64,000 bases of DNA from Sepiola atlantica (GCA_963556195.1 OY744547.1:886701-950700), one strand, 5' to 3'; positions 51,350 through 61,388 are shown, numbered from the stretch's first letter. Made by a program: numbers and translations. The notes: generated by a model from the sequence alone, not told the origin.

Positions 51350-52185
51350 CTGGGAAATCGAAAACAAACGAAATATATAACAAATAATTTTTACCAAACG
51401 CAAGAAAATTTAATTTTCTCCCGACCTGTATAATTATAAAGTGTGGAAACTGAATATGTGCACTTCTGTCGTATATATGAAGCAGCAGATTTTCTGTCCT
51501 TCTACTGAAAATAAAGGGAGGTAATTCAACCGGAAGTGATTTTTTTACAACATAAAAAAAAAAATGCAAGACTGATTTGTTTTTGGGTAACAAGAAACAA
51601 TTAACAATTTCTTTTTTTTTATTATATGAAGTAAAAAAAATTTAAATAAAAAAACCCTACCCCTAACCCTAACCCTAACCCTAAATCCTAACCCTAAGAA
51701 ATCAGGCGGTGTGCCTGTAAAAAATCTATTGTTTTTTTGCGGCTGGTTCATTAAATTACCAATGTCTCGAAGATTAATCTCATTTAACTCCATTTTCTAA
51801 ATACTAAATTCAACTTCCGGTGAATTCTGAATGAATGGTACTTGGAGAAAAAAAAACGGAACTCTTCAATTTCGATTTCTTAATCGGCAGCTGCTTCATA
51901 TATACGGCAGAAGTGCCTGAATATGTTATAGTCACTTTCACTTAGCCGAACACAAGTAAATCCAAAATAGCGGTCGATTTTTGTTGAAGGTGATCGCTAA
52001 TTTAAGGCTTAAAATATAGTTTTTTAAAAAAAGGACGTACCCTCTCACTACCCCTAAGTTCGAGTTATGAAATTAAAAACTTGAATACAGTTTCAGAACT
52101 TAAAAACTATACAGGTCGGTAAAAAATTAAATTTTCTTGCGTTTGGTAAAAGTTATTTGTTGTATATTTTGTTTGTTTTAATCAG
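51350..52185. mobile_element. Large inverted repeat, FB-6
   Basis: Left 51370-51490 (AAATATATAACAAATAATTT TTACCAAACGCAAGAAAATT, CGACCTGTATA, CACTTCTGTCGTATATATGA AGCAGC) and right pieces at 51893-51925 (GCTGCTTCATATATACGGCA GAAGTG) and 52108-52180 (TATACAGGTCGGT, AATTTTCTTGCGTTTGGTAA). About 400 bases of centre include (CCCTAA)n at 51655-51690. It is a composite foldback with loop insertions. Confidence 0.7.
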
Positions 52186-52199
52186 GCAGAACAATCGAG

Positions 52200-52900
52200 A
52201 ATCGCAACTTCTGCTTACTGCCGTAAGTTTTAAACCAATTGTTTTTGTATTTAAAAGTACTCAGATTTATAATGAAATTAAATAATTTATATGAAAATGT
52301 CGGATTTATAGAAATTGTGTATTTTAATTATAAAAAATATACAAAACATTGAGATTGGGAGAAATTGAGGGGGCACTTTTGGGAGTTGTCAAATGAAATA
52401 TTTAACAGAATTTGATCTTGATATCGATACTGTACTAAGGGTTTTAATTTTTTTTTCTTTTTTTTTTTTTTTTTTTTAACAGTTGAATTGAGAAGATAGT
52501 TAAAGGGGAGATGCCCAAGGAGGCATAATAAACAAATAATAATGATCAAAATCAATTGGTTTAAAACTTGCGGAAGTCTCGGTTGTACTGCTCAATGGTT
52601 TGATGGGGACCAAATGAAGGAGGAGTTAATGCCTGGGATGATGGCCTCCTGAGTCTGAGCAGAACCTGTTTTTAGTCCGAAGGCCAGAGAGTACCGGAAT
52701 TATAACAATAACAACCGTAAATTTCTATGAATCAGTATCGTACAACTCGATTCTGGTTTCCCCGATTCTTCGAAGGGACCACGTGAAGGTTGTCAGAATT
52801 CATGAGTGAAAGTAGTTCTATAGAACAGACAGGATTCTAACATGTCACACCCACGTCGTCAGTCCACGTCAGTAACAACTTCAACATGGCCACCTCCCAA
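52200..52900. other. No supported feature
   Basis: AT-rich sequence with a T run at 52447-52478, then 52590-52850 of higher GC with no recognisable frame or repeat. Confidence 0.4.
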
Positions 52901-52904
52901 TCGT

Positions 52905-53225
52905 CTGATGAGGTCAGTTGAACTTGATGGGGTCGAAATGAAGACAATGAGAATTATCAACGTTATTTATTTATTCATTTATTCATTTTATGCCTCTTAA
53001 AATATTCAACCTAATGTTGTGGTATACAAATAGGTTTTCAAGTATCGCATGATATTATTGAAACCTCAATGGAAATGCTGGCCATTTATAATGTGTCAAC
53101 AGACACTATCGACCAAAACTGTCTCTCAATGGTCCACTGGGAATTTGCCCCGTTTCTTGATAGCTCTCTTTAAAGGTCATTCTTCATTCAACGACGACGA
53201 CCACCACCATCATCATCATCATCAT
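52905..53225 (+). repeat. Interspersed repeat IR-4, copy a
   Basis: GATGAGGTCAGTTGAACTTG ATGGGG through AAGTATCGCATGATATTATT GAAACCTCAATGG and GTCCACTGGGAATTTGCCCC, ending in an expanded (CAC/CAT)n. 57425-57755 is nearly identical; 58085-58295 is a diverged copy. The short open frame it contains occurs in both copies but matches nothing I recognise. Confidence 0.8.
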
Positions 53226-53534
53226 CTAATTGGAAGTCTTTTACTTGTGAAATCCTTCCCGCCCAGAGGTCCTAATTTTTATTCACGCATGATATAACCT
53301 AATGTATCGTTTGGTCATTAAATTGAAACAAATCAGTTATTATTTCACTAATATATATAAGTAAATAAATAATAATAATAAATAATAATAATAATAAAAC
53401 ATTACCCTTAAGATTACAGTATATGATAATTTGCATATCAAATAATACTAATTATAACAATAATAAATATAATAATAATTATAATATTTACACCCAAGAA
53501 CCATTATGCGATATGGTAGTTAGCATATCAAATT

Positions 53535-53559
53535 ATATATATATATATATATATATAGC
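53535..53559. repeat. (TA)n microsatellite
   Basis: Short TA run. 53585-53630 has a 14-base repeat (GCATCTAAATGGAT). 53300-54900 otherwise shows AT-rich sequence and, at 54055, the start motif of the 19647-type element. Confidence 0.85.
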
Positions 53560-54924
53560 AATATCCTGGTTCATTTGACAGACCGCTCGATGCATCTAAA
53601 TGGATGCATCTAAATGGATGCATCTAAAACCGTACATTTTAAAAATTCTGGTGACTTTGATCATTTTGGATATCAAAGAAATTACTAATATTGACACCAA
53701 AATGGAAGCCTTCGTTTTAGCCTTGAGAGACAATCGATATATCCATGTAAGGGTGCCTGCGTGGGGGGTCTATTGTGAAGCAAGGGTTGCGTAATCAACA
53801 ATCACACTTTTTCTGAACCGGTATTGTTTGAGTTCATTGGCAAGGAGAAGTCCAGGATGACATTGCTGGAAATAAGCAGAGAGCACTCACTCCTATATAC
53901 AGCATCTAGTATTCTCAAATGGTCACCAATGTAGTACGGACCAGACTCAGCGTCACGTAACTTCGGTGATCTAACGGGGCCCGGAATTTCAATGTGATTG
54001 TGCTTTATATTGACTCCAAAATATAAGTAGGCTTTTGCTATGTTTATCTTATACTAGCGATATTCACCCAACATTGCCCGTATGAAGATATATTGCTGGT
54101 CAGAAATAGTTTCAAATATAGTCATGTTTACAATTTTTGACTTGAAAAAAAAAAAGTTAAAAATAACATTTGCAATATGAGGTAAAGTAATAAAAAAAAT
54201 ACTGACACGGTGGTGTTTTCTAAAAAAAACAAAACTTTATTGATGATGTGTGTAAGACAGGAACCGCAGTAGAATTGAGAAAGTTTTTTTCAGTGTCGAT
54301 ACGTTGTTAGTTTCGTATTTACAACATTAGTAAAAACAGAAGAGTTCTCCAAAGGAGAGATAATCAACACAAGGAAAGCTACTCTCAATTACTTATAACA
54401 CTGCGTTTTTATACAGACAGCTGTAAAATGGCAAATGGCTTTAACATATCGAAATAAATTTAATTATTTTAAATCTTAAATATACCAATAAAAAAATTAA
54501 TTATTTCAATGTTTAAAACATTTGGTGCTTATGCGGTTTACGGACTGGGCGATTTTTTTTTTAAATAGGATTTTCAAGTTAAATTTTTTTTAATTACGGT
54601 ATCTTTTGTATATTAAATTGTTAGATGAAAGCACAGAATAGTTAATAACGTCCCCCCACCTCCCCATGTTAAGAATGGCTTTCTAAATAATAACGTTATT
54701 ATTTCAGCCCGGTCCGTAAACTACATAAGTACCAGACATTTTATGAAATACAGTCTTCACTGAGATATTCTTTGTTTAATTTTATTTTGTTTTTATGAAA
54801 ATTTAACCCTTATTGAAACTTATTTGCATGTTCTAATTATTATCATATCGATTCCTATAACACACGCACAAACATTGACTTTTATATATAGATAGATAAG
54901 TTGTTTCTTTTTGCTTGTTTTTTT

Positions 54925-55170
54925 TAATGGAAATCGCTCCAGACAAGGCATGAAGCCACTTGATGCAAGGAACTAAAAAATACTACTTAAAGGTCAAAAA
55001 CTAGCCAACGACAAGTGTCAGATGGATAGATTCCGATCCAGAAAACAGCCATTCTTCCCCCTTTGTCAGAAACATCGCTCATGAAATGTGAGGACTAAAG
55101 GACAAAATAAGGGAAGCGAGAGATACGAGGCTGCCGAAAGTAAATCCAAGTTAGTCACTTTCTACTCTCC
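54925..55170 (+). repeat. IR-1 copy e
   Basis: AATGGAAATCGCTCCAGACA AGGCATGAAGCC through CTGCCGAAAGTAAATCC and AGTTAGTCACTTTCTACTCTCC-type end shared with 6985-7235. Confidence 0.8.
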
Positions 55171-55669
55171 TGAAAGTTCTTCACTGATATGTAAGGTATA
55201 TCTGGAAAGCAGCCAACTAATTTTAATATTCTGATAAATTGATTGCATGGTTTCGACGTAAGTTGGCAATCAACCAAACGCGGGCAACTTACATTGTACG
55301 TGCATTAACAGTCGACAGTTCCCCATGGAATTTCGTTTGGCTTGCAATGGTCAGACCCACTACGGGTGAACGTAAGTGTATCATGTGACTTTTGCCTTCA
55401 TCGTAAACTTTTGATTGAAACTTGGCCATCTGTCTGTGGAAACTTTTCAAATAATTAAAAAAAACGTTTTTTTTTTCGGAAATAATTTCAATAAAGATTA
55501 GATTAAAATGTTGGCACCGAAAATTCCGCCATTGAAAAATGATTAATTCTCTGGAAGAGTTTCAAAAGGAACCATTGAAAAATATGGATGGTAGCCATTT
55601 GCAGGGAAATCGTTGTTTGACCGTATGTGTCTACGGAAGATGGGGGGGGGGGGAGAACGGCTATTTTTT

Positions 55670-55925
55670 AAGATGCGTCCATTCACTCCACATGTTTAGC
55701 GATGAAAATTCGGCCAGGTTTCACTTCCATACATCATCACATTGCGTACACATGCCTAATAGACTCTTCCCTTGGTCGACAGTGGTAGCTCTCTGCTGGT
55801 TAGTAATGACAGAAGTTCCATGAACTTACTTGATCCACTACTAACTCTTGCAATTACACTAGCACCTGCTCCATCCTGTGCTCCAATGGTATCACGAAGG
55901 TAACAAAACTTCTGGAAAACCTCAA
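55670..55925 (-). mobile_element. LINE RT fragment (domain end)
   Basis: The - strand reads KFCYLRDTIGAQDGAGASVI, ARVSSGSSKFMELLSLLTSR, TKGRVY, stop, ACVRNVMMYGSETWPNF. This is the FCYLGD(T/M)..GG...(V/I)..RI..G..KF..L..LL....L....KG..Y..CVR.VMLYGSE(T)W segment, immediately upstream of the pieces at 25328 and 41455. One in-frame stop. Confidence 0.85.
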
Positions 55926-56394
55926 TAGCTGTTTTGCGTAGAATGAAGAAGTCCGACTATATTTTCGGAGAACAGAACTAGTTTCCTCCCTTTGATGTTG
56001 ATAAATCTGTTACATAAGTATTGACATGTTTGACCTCTGCCGGAATAATTGGGTTTATATTTAGAAAACTCTTGTGAAAATCAATTGTCTAACATTGCGT
56101 AAGTTCCATGCGCGCGTTGTTTGCCTGGAATCATAAAGTTGAGAAGAACGGAAGAGAAGAAAAACTATGAATTTTAAAAAAGAAGAGAATAATTTCAAAA
56201 AGAAAAAAAAGGGTGAGAAAGATAAAGCGCTCAGTTTTTTTGGTTTTTTTTCAAATCATTTCGAATTTTCATTTTGGGGTCGATTAAAAATGTGCCCATC
56301 TTTGTCCCTATTTTCTTGGCTCCCCACGACACAACAAGTCGGCTTTTGTTGTGGGGAAAATTTTGGCGTGACAGACAAGCAGCAAAAACTTAGG

Positions 56395-57330
56395 GGTGAG
56401 ATGCAAACAGAAAAAATAAGTGTGACAGACAAAGAGTGAAAACTTAGGCTTGACAGACCAGCAGCAAAAACAGACCAAGGGTGAAAAAATTAAGTCTGGT
56501 GTGCCTAAGTTTTTTATATTTTTTTATGCCTCAGTTTTTTCTCTTTCTCTGTCACGCCTATTTTTTTTTGCTTGTCTGTCACGCCTTTTTTTTGCCTGTC
56601 TGTCATGCCTAACTTTTTTTTGCTTGTCTGTCACGCCTAACTTTTTTCTTGTCTGTTACGCCTAACCTTTTGTTTGCTTGTTTGTCACGCGTAACTTTTT
56701 TTTGCTTGTCTGCCACGCCAAACTTCTTTTTTTTTGCTTGTCTGTAACGTCTTTTCTTTTTGCTTGTCTGTCATGCCTAACTTTTTTTTTGCTTGTCTGT
56801 CACGCCGTTCTTTTTTTTCTTGTCTGTTACGCCTTTTTTTTGCTTGTCTGTCATGCCTAACTTTTTTTGCTTGTCTGTCATACCTAACTTTTTTTTGCTT
56901 GTTTGTCACGCCTAACTTTTTTGCTTGTCTGTCATACCTAACTTTTTTTTTGCTTGTCTGTCACGCCGTTCTTTTTTTTCTTGTCTGTCATGCCTAACTT
57001 TTTTTGCTTGTCTGTCATGCCTAACTTTTTTTGCTTGTCTGTCATACCTAACTTTTTTTTGCTTGTTTGTCACGCCTAACTTTTTTGCTTGTCTGTCATG
57101 CCTAACTTTTTTTTTGCTTGTCTGTCACGCCGTTCTTTTTTTTTTCTTGTCTGTTACGCCTTTTTTTTTTGCTTGTCTGTCATGCCTAACTTTTTTTGCT
57201 TGTCTGTCATACCTAACTTTTTTTGCTTGTCTGTCACGCCTAACTTTTTTGCTGGTCTGTCATGCCTAACTTTTTTTGCTTGTCTGTCACGCCTAACTTT
57301 TTCTGTTGGTCTGTAACGCTTAAGTTTTTT
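56395..57330. repeat. ~30-bp minisatellite (TTGCTTGTCTGTCACGCCTAACTTTTTT)
   Basis: About 30 units with T-run length changes and variants CATGCC, CATACC, CACGCCGTTC. A block of five units (TACGCC/ATGCC/ATACC/...GTTC) recurs, so the array has higher-order structure. At 56370-56490 the same motif lies in reversed orientation (GTGACAGACAAGCAGCAAAA). The Cys/Phe/Leu-rich open frames are artefacts. Confidence 0.9.
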
Positions 57331-57424
57331 CAATAAATCTAAATATTTACAAAATTATATGGCCACTCTTTATGCTAAACTGGCATGTCGATTATGACAA
57401 TCTAGTCGGGATAGATCTCTTCTG

Positions 57425-57755
57425 TTCAATGGTCAGATGAGGTCAGTTGAACTTGATGGGGACAAAATGAAGACAATGAGAATTATCAACGTTATTTATT
57501 TATTCATTTATTCATTTTATGCCTCTTAAAATATTCAACCTAATGTTGTAGTATACAAGTAAGTTTTCAAGTATCGCATGATATTATTGAAACCTCAATG
57601 GAAATGCTGGCCATTTATAATGTGTCAACAGACACTATCGACCAAAACTGTCTCTCAATGGTCCACTGGGAATTTGCCCCGTTTCTTGATAGCTCTCTTT
57701 AAAGGTCATTCTTCATTCAACGACGATGATGATGATCATTATTATTATTATTATT
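57425..57755 (+). repeat. IR-4 copy b
   Basis: Almost identical to 52905-53225, followed by an IR-5 piece at 57775-57845. The near identity suggests recent spread or duplication. Confidence 0.8.
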
Positions 57756-58084
57756 TGTACTCACAAGAAGTTCTCACACAGATCATCGTTAATGATTACT
57801 CACCGACAATAACCAGTGGTATTTCCTGGAGTCTGAGTGACAACATTATTATTATTGATTCTCCTAACCCAGAGGTTGTAATTTTTAGTCACACATGTAC
57901 TGTAATGATATAACCTAATTAACTTTGGTTCAATTATTAATTCAATAATAAAACAATAATAATATAACCTCATTATTTATACAATATTGTTGGGTTATTA
58001 AATTATTAACTGAATCAAATTGTTATAAAACTAGAACTAATTTGGTGAAGATGATGTCGTTTCAATGGCAGCCATCTTAAAGCT

Positions 58085-58295
58085 GAAAAGTTCAAGATAA
58101 CCCAAGTAGGTTTGCAAGTATCGCCTGATATTATTGAAACCTCAACGGAAGTGTCAGTCACGTTATCCGTCATGCGATACTTGAAAACCTACTTGTATAC
58201 CACAATGCAGACACTATCGATCAAAAGTTTCTCTCACTGGTTCACTGGGATTTTCCCGCGTTTATTTACAGCTTTCTTTAAAGGTCATTCTGTAG
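58085..58295 (+). repeat. IR-4 copy c, diverged
   Basis: CGCCTGATATTATTGAAACC TCAACGG then CACTATCGATCAAAAGTTTC; an internal inverted piece (CATGCGATACTTGAAAACCT ACTTG) at 58172-58196. Confidence 0.65.
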
Positions 58296-58374
58296 AAATG
58301 AAAGTTGAACAAAGAAAAAAAAACGGCATACACAAAAAAAAAAAATCAAAAGTCCGACATCCGAGTTGTACTGA

Positions 58375-59080
58375 CAATTCTCCAAAACACGATAAGTCCA
58401 ACTCTCAACAATTCTTCAAAACACGATGAGTCCAACTCTCAACAATTCTCCAAAACACGATGAGTCCAACTCTCAACAATTCTTCAAAACACGATGAGTC
58501 CAACTCTCAACAATTCTCCAAAACACGATGAGTCCAACTCTCAACAATTCTTCCAAAACACAATGAGTCCAACTCTCAACAATTCTCCAAAACACGATAA
58601 ATCCAACTCTCAACAATTCTTCAAAACACGATGAGTCCAACTCTCAACAATTCTTCAAAACACGATGAGTCCAACTCTCAACAATTCTTCCAAAACACGA
58701 TGAGTCTAACTCTCAACAATTCTTCCAAAACACGATGAGTCTAACTCTCAACAATTCTTCAAAACACGATGAGTCCAACTCTCAACAATTCTTCCAAAAC
58801 ACGATGAGTCCAACTCTCAACAATTCTTCAAAACACGATGAGTCCAACTCTCAACAATTCTTCAAAACACGATGAGTCCAACTCTCAACAATTCTTCCAA
58901 AACACGATGAGTCCAACTCTCAACAATTCTTCCAAAACACGATGACTCCAACTCTCAACAATTCGTCCAAAACACGATGAGTCCAACTCTCAACAATTCT
59001 TCCAAAACACAATGAGTCCAACTCTCAACAATTCTTCCAAAACACGATGAGTCCAACTCTCAACAATTCTCCAAAACACG
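58375..59080. repeat. 34/35-bp minisatellite (CACGATGAGTCCAACTCTCAAC...)
   Basis: About 20 units of CGATGAGTCCAACTCTCAAC AATTCTTCAAAACA, with 35-base units carrying TTCCAAAACA. Similarity to hammerhead GAUGAGUCC is superficial: there is no GAAA partner. Confidence 0.93.
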
Positions 59081-59229
59081 ACTCTCGTCAATTGAGTAAC
59101 AAAACGACAATTCAATTTCTTTCTCTATTTCTCGCTTAACACTCGACGTATCATAATGTTATCGTCAAACCCCCGGAGGAAAGTTTCTACTAATAAGAAT
59201 TCGCCCCTGCAAAACAATGGTCATTTGCA

Positions 59230-59320
59230 TAAGTGGACTCTTGTCCTAGCATAGAAATAACAAGATTATATCTTGTAAGCGAAACGCTCTGGGTTCAATC
59301 CCCAATGAATGACACATGGC
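59230..59320 (+). repeat. tRNA-like SINE head
   Basis: CTTGTAAGCGAAACGCTCTG GGTTCAATCCCC at 59273-59304 has a B-box-like GGTTCAATCCC about the right distance from a candidate A-box. No intact tRNA cloverleaf is formed. Confidence 0.4.
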
Positions 59321-59422
59321 GCGTGGACCCACATAATGGCTGCTACACATTCTTCATTCAAAAGTGAATATATATTTTTTATTAGTGTAAAACTAATAAA
59401 AATATATTTATTAACGAAAAAT

Positions 59423-59478
59423 TTTAGCCTGAAGATTCTCCCCGGGGATGAAACGCAGGAGCCTCTGTGTAGCTTAAT
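59423..59478 (+). ncRNA. Hammerhead-like ribozyme, CUGA(A/C)GA family, copy 1
   Basis: CUGAAGA at 59429-59435, GAAAC at 59450-59454. Stem III is ACGCAGG/UCUGUGU around an AGCC loop (59453-59470), ending in U with A (59471) as the cleavage base (GUA). Stem I AGC (59426-59428) pairs with GCU (59472-59474), continuing after one mismatch. Stem II is a C/G hairpin (UCUCCCCGGGGA) with a U.U mismatch at its base. Two sister copies at 60504 and 62262 keep stem III paired despite base changes. Confidence 0.6.
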
Positions 59479-59504
59479 TGTCATAAATATTTTCATAGCT
59501 TACT

Positions 59505-59526
59505 ATATATATATATATATATATAT
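59505..59526. repeat. (TA)n microsatellite
   Basis: TA run between two hammerhead-like motifs. Confidence 0.9.
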
Positions 59527-59540
59527 TCAAATGGAAGTAA

Positions 59541-59577
59541 TATCTGAAGAGGGCCTAGATGCTTGAAACACGTTATA
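59541..59577 (+). ncRNA. Weak hammerhead-like motif
   Basis: CUGAAGA at 59544-59550, stem II GGGC/GCUU, GAAAC at 59565-59569, stem III reduced to AC..GU, U at the cleavage position, stem I UAU (59541-59543) with AUA (59575-59577). The short A/U stem makes this the least certain of the group. Confidence 0.35.
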
Positions 59578-59652
59578 AGATTATAAAATCATGGGATAAT
59601 ATAATAAAAAACAATTTTTGAAAAAAGTTTTTTACAAATGGTAGCCTCACTT

Positions 59653-59657
<5 letters not shown>

Positions 59658-59698
<41 letters not shown>
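59658..59698. repeat. (TA)n microsatellite
   Basis: Left flank of the 510-base palindrome. Confidence 0.95.
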
Positions 59699-59701
<3 letters not shown>

Positions 59702-59727
59702 ATGCTTTTATTCAAACATGTACAAGG

Positions 59728-59794
59728 TCTGCTACACTGGCATGTCGATGTTATTGATCTACAGCTCTCAAGAGCTGAGGTCTCATCAGGCAGA
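59728..59794 (-). ncRNA. Hammerhead-like motif, GAUAA variant, left arm
   Basis: On the - strand UCUGC (59794-59790), CUGAUGA (59789-59783), stem II with CAGCUC/GAGCUG and loop, AAUAACAUC in place of GAAA, ending GUGU, A (59733) as cleavage base and GCAGA closing a perfect 5-base stem I. The inserted U in GA(U)A is shared with the copies at 60114 and 15609. Confidence 0.45.
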
Positions 59795-60113
59795 GAATTT
59801 TTTTATGATCCAACCTGGTCGTTGAATTCCAGGAAGAATGAAGTCAAGCAAAGAAGAAGAGGAGAAAAAATAAGTCATGTGACCGATTTTTAAAAATATA
59901 TTTGCCGTTAGAAATCCATATTTTCATTTTTTTATCCAACGCTGAGCTGGGGTAGAGGGGGGAGCGTTGGATAAAAAAATGAAAATATGAATTTCTAACG
60001 GTAAATATATTTTTTTAAATCGGTCACATGACTTTTATTTTTTCTCCTCTTCTTCTTTGCTTGACTTCATTCTTCCTGGAATTCAACGACCAGGTTGGAT
60101 CATAAAAAAATTC

Positions 60114-60180
60114 TCTGCCTGATGAGACCTCAGCTCTTGAGAGCTGTAGATCGATAACATCGACATGCCAGTGTAGCAGA
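60114..60180 (+). ncRNA. Hammerhead-like motif, GAUAA variant, right arm
   Basis: UCUGC (60114-60118), CUGAUGA (60119-60125), stem II CAGCUC/GAGCUG, GAUAACAUC, GUGU, A at 60175, GCAGA (60176-60180). It keeps GAUAA where the left arm has AAUAA. Confidence 0.45.
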
Positions 60181-60305
60181 CCTTGTACATGTTTGAATAA
60201 AAGCATTCACAATACAGCTCTATATTTTTATTGCGCACTCTTTTATAAGCCCAGTTTGATTCCCTTTGAATTTCTACCCTGTGGATTTTTACCCTACCTG
60301 GATTA

Positions 60306-60315
60306 CTATATATAT

Positions 60316-60351
<36 letters not shown>
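60306..60351. repeat. (TA)n microsatellite with GT tail
   Basis: TA run followed by GTGTGTGTG. Confidence 0.95.
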
Positions 60352-60361
<10 letters not shown>

Positions 60362-60503
60362 TTTTATTGGTGATTGCAGCGTTCGTTGTTTTTTGCTTAC
60401 TACTACTATTTCGATTGTTTCACTCTCTGAGTGATTAAGATGCAGAAAAGTGCATTATTAGTCGCCCTTAACTTTATAGTTAGGAAAATATTTATGGCAA
60501 TTA

Positions 60504-60551
60504 AGCTACACAGAGGCTCCCACGTTTCATCCCCGGGGGAATCTTCAGGCT
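60504..60551 (-). ncRNA. Hammerhead-like ribozyme, CUGA(A/C)GA family, copy 2
   Basis: On the - strand stem I AGC (60551-60549), CUGAAGA (60548-60542), C/G stem II (UCCCC..GGGGA), GAAAC (60528-60524), stem III ACGUGGG/UCUGUGU with AGCC loop, A at 60507 and GCU. It is in opposite orientation to copy 1, with the palindrome and (TA)n tracts between them. Confidence 0.6.
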
Positions 60552-60836
60552 TTTTAACATTATTTTTACACATTCAGATCCATCTTGCTACATTGTGAAG
60601 AGGACACCTACAAGAAAGACGAAGAACGAATTACAAAAAAAAAAAAATTGTCGTAAAATTTTGGGTTTTGTTTTCAAATTATTTTTTTAAAGAAACGTTT
60701 TCTTTTTTCTTTAGAAACCTTGGAATATTCAAGAACGGTTTTTGGTCTTCATAAGGAACTGCAATGGTATCAAATCATTTCATCTTTTATTTCTTTTTCT
60801 ATTCTCTGGTTTATTTACATCTCTCTCTCTCTCTCT

Positions 60837-60837
60837 C

Positions 60838-60868
<31 letters not shown>

Positions 60869-60872
60869 TATG
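60837..60872. repeat. (TA)n microsatellite after (CT)n
   Basis: CTCTCTCTCTC then an interrupted TA run. Confidence 0.95.
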
Positions 60873-60914
60873 GGAAATGAAAAAGGAAAAACTAAAAGAT
60901 GTTTTTTTATGTAT

Positions 60915-60957
60915 TCATCAACGTTTCGTCTTTATTTGTAAGACTTCCTCAGGATGA
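60915..60957 (-). ncRNA. Hammerhead-like motif, CUGAGGA family, left arm
   Basis: On the - strand stem I UCAUC (60957-60953), CUGAGGA (60952-60946), extra A, stem II GUCUU/AAGAC, GAAAC (60927-60923), stem III ACGU, U (60920) at the cleavage position in GUU, then GAUGA (60919-60915) completing a 5-base stem I. Confidence 0.55.
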
Positions 60958-60996
60958 TAATTTTAAGAAAAATGTCATGCAAGTACATGAAAATTA

Positions 60997-61038
60997 TCAT
61001 CCTGAGGAAGTCTTACATTAAAGACGAAACGTTGATGA
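60997..61038 (+). ncRNA. Hammerhead-like motif, CUGAGGA family, right arm
   Basis: UCAUC (60997-61001), CUGAGGA (61002-61008), extra A, GUCUU/AAGAC, GAAAC (61026-61030), ACGU, U, GAUGA (61034-61038). Loop II here is shorter by one base than in the left arm. Confidence 0.55.
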
Positions 61039-61110
61039 ATACATAAAAAAACATCTTTTGGTTTTTCCTTTTTCATTTCCCATTTCGTCAGATTACTCTC
61101 ATCCTTCTTT

Positions 61111-61115
<5 letters not shown>

Positions 61116-61165
<50 letters not shown>
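61116..61165. repeat. (TA)n microsatellite
   Basis: Left flank of the element with the complete hammerhead. Confidence 0.95.
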
Positions 61166-61188
61166 ATAAATATTTGTTTTGTTTATTA

Positions 61189-61239
61189 TCTATGTACGTA
61201 TACGTTTCGTCCTTTATAATCGGGACTCATCAGCATAGA
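61189..61239 (-). ncRNA. Hammerhead ribozyme, complete
   Basis: All hammerhead parts are present on the - strand. Stem I UCUAUG (61239-61234) pairs with CAUAGA (61194-61189). Core CUGAUGA is at 61233-61227. Stem II is GUCC/GGAC (61226-61223 with 61212-61209). GAA is at 61208-61206. Stem III is ACG/CGU closed by UAUA (61205-61196), with the expected A-U pair at its base. A at 61195 is the cleavage base in the triplet GUA. No conserved core position deviates from CUGANGA..GAA. This is a type I-like arrangement with a very short stem III, as in Penelope-like elements. Activity is predicted, not shown. Confidence 0.85.
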
Positions 61240-61387
61240 GATATAACTATTCACTACTGGTCATGCGATCTGAAACTCCAGATTCCAAGTATTTTACAAC
61301 TCAAATCCCGACATCTAGAACCACTGGGCCAATGCTGAATAGCGAATAAACAGTGATAATTTTAACACTTTATCCGGCGTCTTGACG

Positions 61388-61388
<1 letters not shown>

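Larger units (their letters stand above)
59699..60212. mobile_element. ~510-bp near-perfect palindrome
   Basis: Arms 59699-59945 and 59962-60212 are almost exact reverse complements around a short GAGCTGGGGTAGAGGGGGGA spacer, so both strands encode the same 56-residue frame starting MLLFKHVQGLLHWHVDVIDL. Each arm carries a CUGAUGA/GAUAA hammerhead-like motif. (TA)n lies on the left and again at 60306. Near identity of the arms indicates recent formation or gene conversion. The frame has no recognised homology and likely arises from the repeat. Confidence 0.85.
60875..61112. mobile_element. (TA)n-flanked inverted element
   Basis: GGGAAATGAAAAAGGAAAAA at 60872 and its complement at 61062-61082 bound two arms, each with the CUGAGGA hammerhead-like motif. 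The arms meet near 60985 around GTACATG. (TA)n lies on both sides. Confidence 0.8.

Noticed and set aside
53049..53297. 82-codon frame shared with 57578-57913
   Set aside because: It is repeated because the whole IR-4 element is repeated, and its end runs into a CAT microsatellite; no known domain.
55539..55823. 94-codon + strand frame
   Set aside because: It is the antisense of a LINE reverse transcriptase segment that has clear family landmarks on the - strand.
58375..59080. Hammerhead core in the 34-bp array (GATGAGTCC)
   Set aside because: The preceding bases are CAC rather than CU, and no GAAA or stem partner follows in any unit.
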